A stretch of 53,413 nt of DNA, from assembly GCA_022823775.1 (NCBI GenBank), contig JAJEHI010000036.1:1-53413 (forward strand). Direction: 5' to 3'. A program made the position numbers and the translations under genes. Positions 34,026-42,697 of this stretch are shown one piece after another. This DNA comes from Defluviicoccus sp. GTDB lineage: Bacteria > Pseudomonadota > Alphaproteobacteria > MPNO01. Position 1 is the first letter of the stretch. Each line of letters opens with the position of its first letter. Below the pieces are notes generated by a model that ran no database searches, was not told where the DNA came from, and was given only the letters and a program-made list of their open reading frames with translations.

Positions 34026-34364
34026 ATGGATCTGACCGTCGAACGGCACGACAACGTCTTGTCCGTGGGAGTAAAAGGGCGGCTGGACTGGTCCAACTCC
34101 GAAGCGTTCAGGGATGCGCTCGGGGATACGATCGAGGACACCGACCGAGCGGTGATCATGGATTTCGGCGAGCTGGACTTTATCGGCAGCTCCGGGCTCC
34201 GCGTTATCCTCGTGACCGCCAGGTTGCTGGTCGAACGCGACGCGACGCTGTTGCTGTGCGGCCTCTCGGATCCGGTTCGGGAGGTATTCAGGATTACCGG
34301 TTTCGAGCGGCTTCTTCCGATACACGAGACCCTGGCCGAGGCGCGCGCGTCTCTTGGCGCCTGA
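34026..34364 (+). CDS. STAS domain protein (anti-sigma factor antagonist-like)
   Basis: A 112-residue single STAS domain. ELDFIGSSGLRVILVTARLL includes Ser55/Ser56 in the position phosphorylated in SpoIIAA-type antagonists (D/G-SSGL). The preceding VIMDFGELDF strand and the final ITGFERLLPIHETLAEA are canonical. It probably binds an anti-sigma kinase or takes part in partner switching, but no kinase, phosphatase or sigma gene is adjacent. AAGGAC precedes the ATG. A possible ECF-type promoter lies upstream. Confidence 0.87.
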   Translation: MDLTVERHDNVLSVGVKGRLDWSNSEAFRDALGDTIEDTDRAVIMDFGELDFIGSSGLRVILVTARLLVERDATLLLCGLSDPVREVFRITGFERLLPIHETLAEARASLGA

Positions 34365-34491
34365 TCCGGCGAGGGCGGCCGGCCGTTCCGATAATTTCTT
34401 GGTCCCGCGCGGGCGGAACGGGTAGTCTCCCAATACGGCGATCCGAACGGCAAGACCGGCTCTCGCCGGTGGAAATGCGGGAGAATGCGCG

Positions 34492-35043
34492 ATGGCGTAC
34501 ACACTCGAACGATTTTGCGAAGACTGCCGGACGGCGCTGGACGCCGATGACGGCGATGGCGGGCGCGAGGCGGTGCGCGCCAATCTGGGACGGCTGCTGG
34601 CCAACGAGGACTTCGTCGCCGCCCATTGCGGACCGGACGCGGAACGCGGCGTCCACCGGCTCTACGAGGATCCCGATCTCGGCTTCGTGGTGCTGGCCCA
34701 TATCTACGAAAAGGGCGTCGAATCCCCGCCGCACGATCACGGCCCGTCCTGGGCGATCTACGGTCAGGCGGTCGAGCACACCGACATGACGGTATGGCGG
34801 GAAACCGGCGTGGCGCCGGGCGGGTCCGAGCCCATCGTGGAACCGGCGGAGCGCTACCGGCTCGATCCCGGCATGGTCGGCGTCTTCCATCCGAACGACG
34901 TCCACTCGATCGCGTTCCCCGACGGGGCGCGCTTCGTCCGGGTGACCGGCACCGATCTCGACAAGGTGGTTCAGCGCCGCTTCAACCTCAGGGAAAACAC
35001 CGTCGACGGCGACAGGCCGGTGCCGGCTCCGGCCGACGCCTGA
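34492..35043 (+). CDS. Cupin-type metal-binding protein (cysteine dioxygenase-like fold)
   Basis: A 183-residue protein. Central PPHDHGPSWAIYGQAVEHTDM contains the HxH-like metal motif and the following Glu/His of a small cupin barrel, and HPNDVHSIAFPDG supplies the later His ligand. The helical N-terminus (LERFCEDCRTALDADDG) resembles COG5553-type double-stranded beta-helix proteins related to cysteine dioxygenase. It may be a thiol or small-molecule dioxygenase. CGGGAGA precedes the ATG. It lies 25 bp upstream of an MBL gene on the same strand. Confidence 0.75.
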   Translation: MAYTLERFCEDCRTALDADDGDGGREAVRANLGRLLANEDFVAAHCGPDAERGVHRLYEDPDLGFVVLAHIYEKGVESPPHDHGPSWAIYGQAVEHTDMTVWRETGVAPGGSEPIVEPAERYRLDPGMVGVFHPNDVHSIAFPDGARFVRVTGTDLDKVVQRRFNLRENTVDGDRPVPAPADA

Positions 35044-35068
35044 TCCGCGCGAAGGAGGGAAGGCCGCG

Positions 35069-36088
35069 ATGAATCCAGCCCGGCAGACCCCGTTCAGGGC
35101 ACCCGTCGTCGAGCGATTGGCGGTCCGGGTGGTGGTCGATTCGCACTACGAGCGGTTCCTGCCGCCGGCCGAGCACGATCACGTCGCCATCGAGCATGTC
35201 GGAAGCATTCCCGGGCGGCCCATGTCCACCCTGGCCGGCGAATGGGGGCTCGCTCTCCACCTGGAGTCGCGCGCCGACGGGGCGAAGGCGGAATACATGC
35301 TGGACTTCGGCTATACGCCCGACATCCTCAACCGCAACGTCTCCCTGCTCGATATCGACCCGGCCCGGCTCGACGGGCTGATCCTGAGCCACGGCCACCG
35401 CGACCATTACGGCGGGCTGGACGGGTTCGTGACCCAGCACCGCAGAACGATGAAGGACGACCTCTCGCTCTTCGTCGGGGCGGAGGAAGCCTTCTCCGTC
35501 CGCTGGGTGCCGGCGGGACCGCCCAAGCCCGGCGCCAAGCGGGAATTCGTTTGCTGGGGCGCGCCCGACCGGACGAGCCTGGTGTCGCAGAACGTGGTGC
35601 CGGTCTGCTGCCCGCATCCGCATGCGCTGCCGGGGCCGTTCACCACCGGCTACATCGCCCGCGATACCTTCGAGGAGGTCACCGGCGGCTCCATGCTCGC
35701 CCCTTACGACCATTTCTCCGACTCCGAGCGGCGCGGCGAGCTGGTGGCCGACAGCCACCCCGAGGAGCACGCGACCTGCTATGTCGTCAGGGGCCGCGGG
35801 CTGGTGGTGATCTCGTCCTGCGGCCATGCCGGCATCGTGAATTCGGTCAAGACGGCGATGGCGGTCTCCGGCATCGACAAGCTTCACGCCGTCATCGGCG
35901 GCTTTCACCTGACGACGGCGAAGCCGGATTACATCGAGCACACCGTCGACGAGCTCGAGCGGCTGGTGCCCGACGCGGTGGTTCCGATGCACTGCACCGG
36001 GGTCGGGTTCATCGAGGCGATGCGCCGGCGGATGCCGGAAAAGCTGGTGGCCTCGAACCTCGGCAGCCGCTTCACCTTCGGCGTCTAG
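35069..36088 (+). CDS. MBL-fold hydrolase, dihydropterin phosphate synthase-like (COG1237)
   Basis: A 339-residue MBL-fold protein. ILSHGHRDHYGG is the HxHxDH motif; later are DSHPEEHATCYVVRGRGLVVISSCGHAGIVN and IGGFHLTTAK with the final metal ligands, followed by VVPMHCTG. The SSCGHAGIVN segment is characteristic of the archaeal/bacterial MptN/COG1237 group that includes dihydropterin-aminobenzene-phosphate synthase-like enzymes. AAGGAGGG precedes the ATG. It is probably co-transcribed with the cupin gene. The actual substrate in bacteria is unknown. Confidence 0.85.
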   Translation: MNPARQTPFRAPVVERLAVRVVVDSHYERFLPPAEHDHVAIEHVGSIPGRPMSTLAGEWGLALHLESRADGAKAEYMLDFGYTPDILNRNVSLLDIDPARLDGLILSHGHRDHYGGLDGFVTQHRRTMKDDLSLFVGAEEAFSVRWVPAGPPKPGAKREFVCWGAPDRTSLVSQNVVPVCCPHPHALPGPFTTGYIARDTFEEVTGGSMLAPYDHFSDSERRGELVADSHPEEHATCYVVRGRGLVVISSCGHAGIVNSVKTAMAVSGIDKLHAVIGGFHLTTAKPDYIEHTVDELERLVPDAVVPMHCTGVGFIEAMRRRMPEKLVASNLGSRFTFGV

Positions 36089-36489
36089 CGCCCGGCCGGC
36101 CGGGCAGGGGCGCGACTCCCCGTCCGAAACCCGCTCCGGTCCCGCCTCGGGATCGGCCGGCCCGGCCTTGAGCGGGAAGGCTCGGCCGCGGATCGAACCG
36201 CGGCGAATTTCATCCCGCCCGACCGTTTCCGACCCCGCGCGCCACGTCATCAAGACGTAACCCGTCCGCCCGGAACCGGGCGCGATCCGATCCGTGAACG
36301 GCAAGACGTGAAGGACTCGACCGATATTCGAGTAAGTAAAAGAAACCTATTTTCAACAATAACTTAGGGAATTTTACGAACTCGAAATAACCATAACAAA
36401 AACAGAATAGCGCCATCGTCCCCAAGCAATAAGTCATGCCCCGATCTTACTGCGCAGTAGCAGTAGTTGAACAACTCCATGGAGGGGCT
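36089..36489. promoter_or_regulatory. Long upstream region of the porin gene with AT-rich leader
   Basis: The left part is very GC-rich and includes a perfect 7-bp hairpin GCCGCGG / CCGCGGC (36185-36204) that may end the MBL transcript. From about 36325 to 36430 the sequence becomes strikingly AT-rich, unlike anything else in the window, and probably holds a strong porin promoter. ACTGCGCAGT (36449-36458) is a perfect palindrome and AGTTG-AA-CAACT (36465-36476) an inverted repeat just before the GGAGGGG ribosome site; either could be an operator or a leader hairpin. Confidence 0.5.
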
Positions 36490-37683
36490 ATGAGAAAGCA
36501 ACTGATGGCCGGCACGGCCCTCGTCGCGGCGGCGATGCTCGTCGCGGGGGGCGCGGCCGCCCAGGACAAGAAGATGATGAAGCCGTCGATCAGCGTGAAC
36601 GGCTACCACGAGCAGATGCTCAGTGCCGTCCTCGAAGACGACCTGAACACGACGTCGATCAACCCCCCTGGGATCGATGTTCGCAGCGATACCGAGGTAC
36701 ACTTCAACGGGCGCGCGGCACTCGATAATGGGATAAAGATCCACGCTCGCTGGGAGTTGGAGGGGAACACGCATACGCGTCATCGGTCAGGTGACGACGA
36801 GAACGAGGTCGAGAACGACGCCGACCGAACGGCCAGAAACGTAGCAGCAGCAAGCGGCAAGCCTTCCCCAGCGAACGGAGACGACCAGATCGACGAGATG
36901 TGGCTGTCGGTCTCCGGTTCGTTCGGCCAGGTAATCGTCGGTTCGACCGACAATGCGGCCGTGAAGATGCTGACCGGAATGACCGGCGCGTGGGCGACCA
37001 ATGTCGGCCAGAACTTCCACTTCAACTCGGAGTCTTGGATCCCGTCGGCAGCCGGGACGGCCGGCGGCCGATTCCACGTGATGCACGACGCTCGTATTCG
37101 TGAACACGGCGGTGGCGGCGACTCGGAGAAGCTCACCTACATTTCGCCGAAGTTTGGCGGTTTCCAAGTCGGTGGGTCCTATATCCCGTACGCGGACCAA
37201 GACAAACACACGACGCACGATATCGATCTCGGCCGTCACGACGGCATGGCCGGCGCGGTCTCCTACACCGCCAAAGTCGGCGACGTTGGCGCGGCCGTTG
37301 GCGCCGGCTGGAGCGCGATGCAGGGTGCCGGCAACGACGACGACTTGAACGAGTGGGTGATCACCGGCCGCCTCGACTTCGGCGGCGGCTTCCGCGTCGC
37401 GGTTGCACACCAGCAGACAACCGGGCCGGACAATCTCAAGGGCTCTGTCACGGAAGGTGGCGTGCGCTACACGGTCGGCCCCAATGCCTTCAGCTTGGTG
37501 GGTTCCTATGGCGAACTCGAAAACACCCAAGCGTCCTACACCGCTGCCAAGGCGGCCTATCGGCGTACGTTGGGTGCCGGCGTGTTCTGGCATGCGAACT
37601 TCTGGACGAACCGCTCCGAGAGCGACACGGGAGTGGAGAATTCCGGCTCCGCAGTCTCGAGCGGCATGACGGTGGTCTTCTAG
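36490..37683 (+). CDS. Outer-membrane porin
   Basis: A 397-residue outer-membrane beta-barrel. A signal peptide (MRKQLMAGTALVAAAMLVAG, cut after about residue 24) precedes a mature protein with alternating amphipathic strands, Gly/Asp-rich loops and a C-terminal MTVVF, the phenylalanine signal for barrel assembly. INGYHEQML and VHFNGRAALDNGIKIHARWELEG fit the alphaproteobacterial porin family (Porin_4-like). ATG 36490 follows GGAGGGG. Codons are less GC-biased than those of neighbouring genes, as expected for a highly expressed gene. A good intrinsic terminator follows. Confidence 0.9.
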   Translation: MRKQLMAGTALVAAAMLVAGGAAAQDKKMMKPSISVNGYHEQMLSAVLEDDLNTTSINPPGIDVRSDTEVHFNGRAALDNGIKIHARWELEGNTHTRHRSGDDENEVENDADRTARNVAAASGKPSPANGDDQIDEMWLSVSGSFGQVIVGSTDNAAVKMLTGMTGAWATNVGQNFHFNSESWIPSAAGTAGGRFHVMHDARIREHGGGGDSEKLTYISPKFGGFQVGGSYIPYADQDKHTTHDIDLGRHDGMAGAVSYTAKVGDVGAAVGAGWSAMQGAGNDDDLNEWVITGRLDFGGGFRVAVAHQQTTGPDNLKGSVTEGGVRYTVGPNAFSLVGSYGELENTQASYTAAKAAYRRTLGAGVFWHANFWTNRSESDTGVENSGSAVSSGMTVVF

Positions 37684-37735
37684 AACTGCTCACACTTTTT
37701 CCGGGACCGGCACAGCCGGCCCCGGACCACTTTCG

Positions 37736-37762
37736 AAGGGCGGCGCGAGCCGCCCTTCTTTT
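37736..37762 (+). terminator. Rho-independent terminator of the porin gene
   Basis: Perfect 9-bp stem AAGGGCGGC / GCCGCCCTT with loop GCGA, followed by CTTTTAT. It lies 53 bp after the porin stop. A weaker GC-rich hairpin precedes it at about 37701-37725. Confidence 0.85.
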
Positions 37763-37989
37763 ATGTCCGCCTCCGCTTCGACCGGACTCGAACTCCGTTC
37801 GGACGGATTCGAACCGCAACCGGTGCGGGCCGTCATCACTTCGGGACTCCGCGGGGCCGCGTCGGGGACGCCGGTCTTCTCCCCTGCAACGCGGGCGTTG
37901 TCCCGGGGCCGATGCAGGGGTCATACTCTTTCCCGGTGGGAAACGTCCGGGCGGGACGATGCCGCCCGGCGCAACAGGGAGACAGCACG

Positions 37990-39060
37990 ATGAAAAGGCT
38001 TACCCGCTTTTCCGGCCGCGCGGCTTTCGGCGCGGCGTGCGTGCTTGCGGCGCTTGCCGTCCATCCGGCCGCGGCGCAGCATACCCACGAGATCAAGATC
38101 GGCTTCGTCACCATCAACGATTCCAACCACGTGTCTTCGCAATGGCTCAAGGAGGCGTTGGAGAAACGGACCGGGGGGAAGCTCAAGGTCAGCATCTTCC
38201 CGGCCGCCCAGCTCGGCATCATCCCGCGTCAGCTGGAAGGCATCCAGCTCGGCACCCAGGCGTTCTTCTTCACCCCGCCCGGGTTCTTCCAGGGTATCAA
38301 CCCGGCCTTCCAGGCGCCGGACGCGCCGGGCATGTTCGATTCGCACTGGCACCAGCATCTGACGATGAACGAGCCCAGCGTGCGCGCGGCGTGGGACAAG
38401 CTCGGCGAAAAGGCCGGTATCGTACCGGCCTATATCTGGAGCGCGGGCGTGGGCGCGATCGCCTCGCGCGAGCCGATCCGGACCCTGGCCGACCTCAAGG
38501 GCAAGAAGCTCCGCGTGCTCGCCACCAAGATGGAGATCGCGCTGATGGATACTTTCGGCGCGGCCGGCATACCGATCCCGTACTCGCAGGTCGTCCCGTC
38601 GATCCAGAAGCGGGTCGTCGACGGCGCGCGCAGCGCGATCATCGTCATGGGACCGTCCAAGTTCTACACCGTGGCGAAATATCTCACGCGGACCGCCGGC
38701 GGCTATATCCCGGTCGCCGCCTATGCCAGCCTGGCGCGGATGAAGAAGCTGCCCAAGGACCTCCAGACCGCGATCTGGGAGGAGGCCGCGAAGCTCACCG
38801 ACCCGACGGTCGAGGTCGCGATCGAGATCACCCACCATTGGGAGAAGCAGTGGGTCAAGGAAGGCGGCGAGGTCATCGATCTGTCCGATGCCGACCGCAA
38901 GGAGTTCTTCCGCCGCGCGAAGCCGCTGGGCGACAAGATCCTGGGCTCCAACCCCAAGATCGCGCCGATGTACAACCTCATCAAGGCGGCCGCCGAGAAG
39001 ACCCGCGCGGCGGCGGCGGAGAAGCACAAGGCCACGATGATGAGGCTCGAAAAGAAGTAG
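37990..39060 (+). CDS. dctP: TRAP transporter substrate-binding protein (DctP family), orphan
   Basis: A 356-residue periplasmic receptor. Signal peptide about 1-29, ending HPAAAQ. The mature part has FPAAQLGIIPRQLEGIQLGTQAFFFTP, LADLKGKKLRVLATKMEIALMDTFGAAGIPIPYSQVVPSIQKRVVDGARSA, the DctP substrate-binding region with the conserved arginine. GGGAGA precedes the ATG. No DctQ or DctM gene adjoins, so it is an orphan that may use a permease encoded elsewhere, or the one at 49275-51146. The C-terminus is unusually rich in Lys/Ala (helical). Confidence 0.88.
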   Translation: MKRLTRFSGRAAFGAACVLAALAVHPAAAQHTHEIKIGFVTINDSNHVSSQWLKEALEKRTGGKLKVSIFPAAQLGIIPRQLEGIQLGTQAFFFTPPGFFQGINPAFQAPDAPGMFDSHWHQHLTMNEPSVRAAWDKLGEKAGIVPAYIWSAGVGAIASREPIRTLADLKGKKLRVLATKMEIALMDTFGAAGIPIPYSQVVPSIQKRVVDGARSAIIVMGPSKFYTVAKYLTRTAGGYIPVAAYASLARMKKLPKDLQTAIWEEAAKLTDPTVEVAIEITHHWEKQWVKEGGEVIDLSDADRKEFFRRAKPLGDKILGSNPKIAPMYNLIKAAAEKTRAAAAEKHKATMMRLEKK

Positions 39061-39135
39061 CGTAACCCGCGGACGATCCCGGCCGGGGCGGATGTTCCGG
39101 CCGGCCTCCCGCACCGAGCACGAGAGGATCGAGCG

Positions 39136-40026
39136 ATGTCCGAAACGATGATTCGCGTCCGCGTGGCGCCCAAGGGCATGGGTATCCACGAGTTCGTCGC
39201 CATGGAAGAAGGCTTTTTCCGCGACGAGAACCTCGACGTCGAGTTCGACATGCAGGTCTTCCGGGGCACCCAGGCAAGCTGGAAGGGGCTGGACTATTTC
39301 GACCGTCCCCAGGACCGGCCGTTCGCTGAAAACGGCGCGGAAAACCTCATCCAGTGCGCCTGCCAATGGGGCACGGTCAGTAACGCGGCGTCCGGCATGG
39401 GGAAGGCGGTGCGCGACTGCTACGGCGTATCGCCCTGGGGCGTCTTCGTGCGTCCCGATTCGTCCATCCGGACCCCGCAAGATTTGGCGGACGTGCCGAT
39501 CGCGGTCGGGATGCGCGCGGGCAGCCATTTCAACGTGCCCTACAGGCTGGAGAAGTACTTGCCTCTCGAGCGGATAAACTGCCTCAACGTCGGCGGTTTC
39601 TCGGCGCGGCTGGAAGCCCTGATTTCCGGCGAGGTGGAAGCGGCGAGCCTGCTGCCCCCGCAGATCGACATGGCCAGACAGCTCGGCATGCGTGCGGTCG
39701 TCGAGGACGAATTCATGACCATCTGGTGGGTTCCGGAATCCATGCCGCGCGCGGCGGTGCGCGGCTACATCGACGCCCTCGCCCGGGCGGACCGGGCCAT
39801 CGAGGCCGATCCCGGGAAGTACCTGCCGGCGTGGCGCCACTGCATCCCCGAAGCGTTCGCGGACCGCGACTGGGACTTCGCACGCTTCAGCCGCGGCGAG
39901 CGGTTCGTCAGGGCGCCGCTTCCCGACGGGCTCATCGAGGAGATCTTCGAGCAGGTCGACCGTTGGGATCTCGCCCAGTATATCGAGGACCGTTCGCCCG
40001 ACCGCCTGCTCTACGCGGCCGAATAG
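39136..40026 (+). CDS. NMT1/THI5-like (SsuA-fold) protein without signal peptide
   Basis: A 296-residue protein with a type II periplasmic-binding fold. [28 protein letters not shown] at the start and [46 protein letters not shown] in the middle match the NMT1/THI5/SsuA pattern, in which the early segment describes the protein going from helix to strand. The N-terminus [10 protein letters not shown] has no signal or lipobox, so it may be cytoplasmic and enzymatic rather than a transporter receptor. It lies 75 bp after the TRAP receptor. The ligand is unknown. Confidence 0.7.
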   Translation: MSETMIRVRVAPKGMGIHEFVAMEEGFFRDENLDVEFDMQVFRGTQASWKGLDYFDRPQDRPFAENGAENLIQCACQWGTVSNAASGMGKAVRDCYGVSPWGVFVRPDSSIRTPQDLADVPIAVGMRAGSHFNVPYRLEKYLPLERINCLNVGGFSARLEALISGEVEAASLLPPQIDMARQLGMRAVVEDEFMTIWWVPESMPRAAVRGYIDALARADRAIEADPGKYLPAWRHCIPEAFADRDWDFARFSRGERFVRAPLPDGLIEEIFEQVDRWDLAQYIEDRSPDRLLYAAE

Positions 40027-40055
40027 GGTCCGGCGGCAACCGGGCTCGCGGCGGA

Positions 40056-40577
40056 ATGCGCGACCGTATCGAGATCTTCGAGGGCGACATCACGACGCTC
40101 GCGGTCGGTGCCATCGTGAACGCGGCCAACAACGCGCTCCTCGGCGGCGGCGGGGTCGACGGCGCCATCCACCGCGCGGCCGGGCCGCGCCTGCTGGAGG
40201 AATGCCGCGCCCTCGGCGGGTGCGAGACCGGCGACGCCAAGGCGACCGGAGGCTACGACCTGCCGGCCCGTTTCGTGATCCATACCGTCGGCCCGGTCTG
40301 GCAGGGCGGCAACCGGGGAGAGCCCGAACTCCTCGCGAGCTGCTACCGCCGCTGTTTCGAAATCGCGGAGGAAACGGGAATCGCCTCCATCGCGTTTCCG
40401 GCGATCTCCACCGGCGTCTACGGATACCCGCTGGAGGAGGCCACCCGCATCGCGGTGACAGAAACCGTGTCCCGCCTGGAATCGGGCGGTGGGATCGACA
40501 AGGTCGTATTCGCCTGCTTCGGCGCGGAAGTCCGGGACATGTACGCCGCCGTCGTCGACGAATTCCTCCCCGGCTGA
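40056..40577 (+). CDS. Macrodomain protein (O-acetyl-ADP-ribose deacetylase-like)
   Basis: A 173-residue single macrodomain. [24 protein letters not shown] at about 20-43 is the MacroD/YmdB ADP-ribose-binding loop with the catalytic Asn and Asp, and [13 protein letters not shown] is the second binding loop. Such enzymes remove acetyl or ADP-ribosyl groups from ADP-ribose derivatives and reverse mono-ADP-ribosylation, in the cytoplasm. No toxin-like ADP-ribosyltransferase adjoins. It starts 29 bp after the previous gene, with a weak ribosome site. Confidence 0.92.
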   Translation: MRDRIEIFEGDITTLAVGAIVNAANNALLGGGGVDGAIHRAAGPRLLEECRALGGCETGDAKATGGYDLPARFVIHTVGPVWQGGNRGEPELLASCYRRCFEIAEETGIASIAFPAISTGVYGYPLEEATRIAVTETVSRLESGGGIDKVVFACFGAEVRDMYAAVVDEFLPG

Positions 40578-40651
40578 GAGCGAGCCCGGCTCTTGCTCGA
40601 TTTCCCCGTGGGCGGCCCCCCGACTAGACGCAATCGCCCGGAGCCCGGCCG

Positions 40652-42631
40652 ATGATCGATGCCGTTCTGGACGGTCTCGTTCTGGTGTTCCAGTGGCCGG
40701 CGATCGGGTTTCTGGTGCTCGGCGTCCTCCTGGGGATCTGGCTCGGCGCGGTCCCCGGGCTCGGCGGCATCATCGGCCTGGTGATCCTGCTGCCCTTCAC
40801 CTACGGGATGGATCCGGTCTCCGCCTTCGCGCTGCTGCTCGGCATGTTCGCGGTCACCTCGACCAGCGACACCATCGCCTCGGTGATGCTCGGCATCCCC
40901 GGTACCGCGGCGTCGCAGGCGACCATCCTCGACGGCTACCCGATGGCGCAGCAGGGCAAGGCCGCCCGCGCGTTCGGCGCGGCGTTCACCGTCTCCGCCT
41001 TCGGCGGCGTGTTCGGCGCGCTGATCCTGGCGGTGTCGATCCCCCTGGTCCTCCCCATCATCCTCGCCTTCGGGTCGCCCGAATTGCTGATGCTGGGGGT
41101 GCTGGGGCTCGCGATGGTGGGCTCGCTCAGCGGCGGCTCGATCCTCAAGGGGCTGATCGTGGCCCTGCTCGGGCTGATGATGTCGATGATCGGCTATGCC
41201 GAGATGGCGGCGATCCCGCGCTACTGGATGGGAACCACCTATCTTCTCGACGGGCTGCCGCTGATCCCGGTGGTGCTCGGCCTGTTCGCGATCCCCGAGC
41301 TGATGGAGCTCGCGATCCGCGACTCCTCCATCGCCCGCATCCCGAAGGAGCAAAGCCGGGGCGGCGGCATGCTGGAAGGGATCAAGGATGCCTTCCGGCA
41401 CTGGTGGCTGACGCTCCGCTGCGCCGCGCTCGGCACCTATGTGGGCATGCTGCCGGGGCTCGGCGCGGCGGTGGTCGACTGGTTCGCCTACGGGCACGCC
41501 GTGCAGTCGGCCAGGGACGCATCGAAGTTCGGACAGGGCGATGTCCGCGGCGTGATCGCTCCGGAAGCCGCGAACAACGCCACCCGCGGCGGCGCCCTGC
41601 TCCCGATGGTGGCGTTCGGCATTCCGGGGAGCCTCGGGACCGCCATCCTGATGGGCGCGCTCCTGATCCAGGGCCTCAAGCCCGGCCCGGAAATGCTGAC
41701 CGACAAGCTCGACCTCACCTTCAGCATGATCTGGACCATCGTGATCGCCAATATCCTGGTGGCCGGGCTCCTGATGGTCTGGAGCAATCAGGTCGCCAAG
41801 GTGGCCTTCATCCGGGGTCACCTGATCGTCCCCGGGGTGATCCTGTTCGTGTTCATGGGGGCCTGGCTCGGCGGCGCGTCGATGGGCGACTGGATCGCCT
41901 GCCTCGCGATGGGGATCGTCGGTTTCGTAATGAAGCGCGGCGGCTGGCCGAGGCCGCCTCTGGTACTTGCCCTGATTCTCGGGCCCATCCTCGAGAACGC
42001 CTATCACATCAGCATGCGGGTGCATGGCGGGCCGGGCTGGCTGGGCCGGCCGATCGTGCTGGTGATCGTCGCCCTGGTCGTCCTGACCCTGGCGCTGTCC
42101 GCCTGGCGCTTCGCCACGTCGAAACGCCGTCCCGATGCCCCATCCGTCGGCGAGGGCACGGAACGCAATCTCTCGATTTCCGTTCCGCTGGCCGCGTCGA
42201 TGTCCGCGCTGTTCCTGTGGGCCGCGCTCGAGTCGCTGGCCTGGCCGGCGATGGTTCGGCAATTCCCGCTGACCGCGGCCATTCCGGCGGCGGCCCTCTC
42301 GCTGGCGGTGCTCTGGATCGAGGGCCGTGCGCTGCGCGGCGCCGTGCGCGAGGCCGGGGGCATTCGCGTCGTGGCGGCCGGCGAAGCGCAAGACGCCGTG
42401 CTCGGGCGGGCCTCGATCTTCTTCGGCTACCTGATCGCCCTGCTCGCGGCGGGCTACCTGTTCGGCCAGATGGTGGCGTTGCCGCTGTTCATCGCGGCCT
42501 ATCTGTGGCGCTGGGGCGGGTACGGGTGGGCGGTCTCGCTCGGTTATGCGGCGGGCGGCTGGGCGGTTCTCTACCTCTTCTACGGCAAGGCGATGAACGT
42601 TTTCTGGCACCAGCCGCTGCTGTTCGGCTGA
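40652..42631 (+). CDS. tctA: Tripartite tricarboxylate transporter TctA-TctB fusion
   Basis: A 659-residue membrane protein. Residues about 1-500 are TctA: PGLGGIIGLVILLPFTYGMDP, GIPGTAASQATILDGYPMAQQGKA, GMLPGLGAAVVDWFAYGHA and GLKPGPEML are hallmark segments. The remaining 150 residues are four hydrophobic helices (about 510-655) resembling the small subunit TctB, so both permease parts are joined. It uses a proton or sodium gradient to take up a carboxylate delivered by a TctC receptor. The partner receptor lies convergently downstream at 42698. Confidence 0.88.
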   Translation: MIDAVLDGLVLVFQWPAIGFLVLGVLLGIWLGAVPGLGGIIGLVILLPFTYGMDPVSAFALLLGMFAVTSTSDTIASVMLGIPGTAASQATILDGYPMAQQGKAARAFGAAFTVSAFGGVFGALILAVSIPLVLPIILAFGSPELLMLGVLGLAMVGSLSGGSILKGLIVALLGLMMSMIGYAEMAAIPRYWMGTTYLLDGLPLIPVVLGLFAIPELMELAIRDSSIARIPKEQSRGGGMLEGIKDAFRHWWLTLRCAALGTYVGMLPGLGAAVVDWFAYGHAVQSARDASKFGQGDVRGVIAPEAANNATRGGALLPMVAFGIPGSLGTAILMGALLIQGLKPGPEMLTDKLDLTFSMIWTIVIANILVAGLLMVWSNQVAKVAFIRGHLIVPGVILFVFMGAWLGGASMGDWIACLAMGIVGFVMKRGGWPRPPLVLALILGPILENAYHISMRVHGGPGWLGRPIVLVIVALVVLTLALSAWRFATSKRRPDAPSVGEGTERNLSISVPLAASMSALFLWAALESLAWPAMVRQFPLTAAIPAAALSLAVLWIEGRALRGAVREAGGIRVVAAGEAQDAVLGRASIFFGYLIALLAAGYLFGQMVALPLFIAAYLWRWGGYGWAVSLGYAAGGWAVLYLFYGKAMNVFWHQPLLFG

Positions 42632-42640
42632 GTCCTCCCG

Positions 42641-42671
42641 AAAAAGAAGGCGGGGCCGCGCGGGCCCCGCC
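42641..42671 (-). terminator. Intrinsic terminator of the TctC gene
   Basis: On the minus strand, a 9-bp stem GGCGGGGCC / GGCCCCGCC (42649-42671, loop CGCGC) is followed by TTCTTTTT, with the T-run at 42641-42648 in plus coordinates. Convergent with TctA-TctB, so it may also slow readthrough from that side. Confidence 0.8.
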
Positions 42672-42697
42672 GATACGCCGCTGCGGCGGGAACTTCC

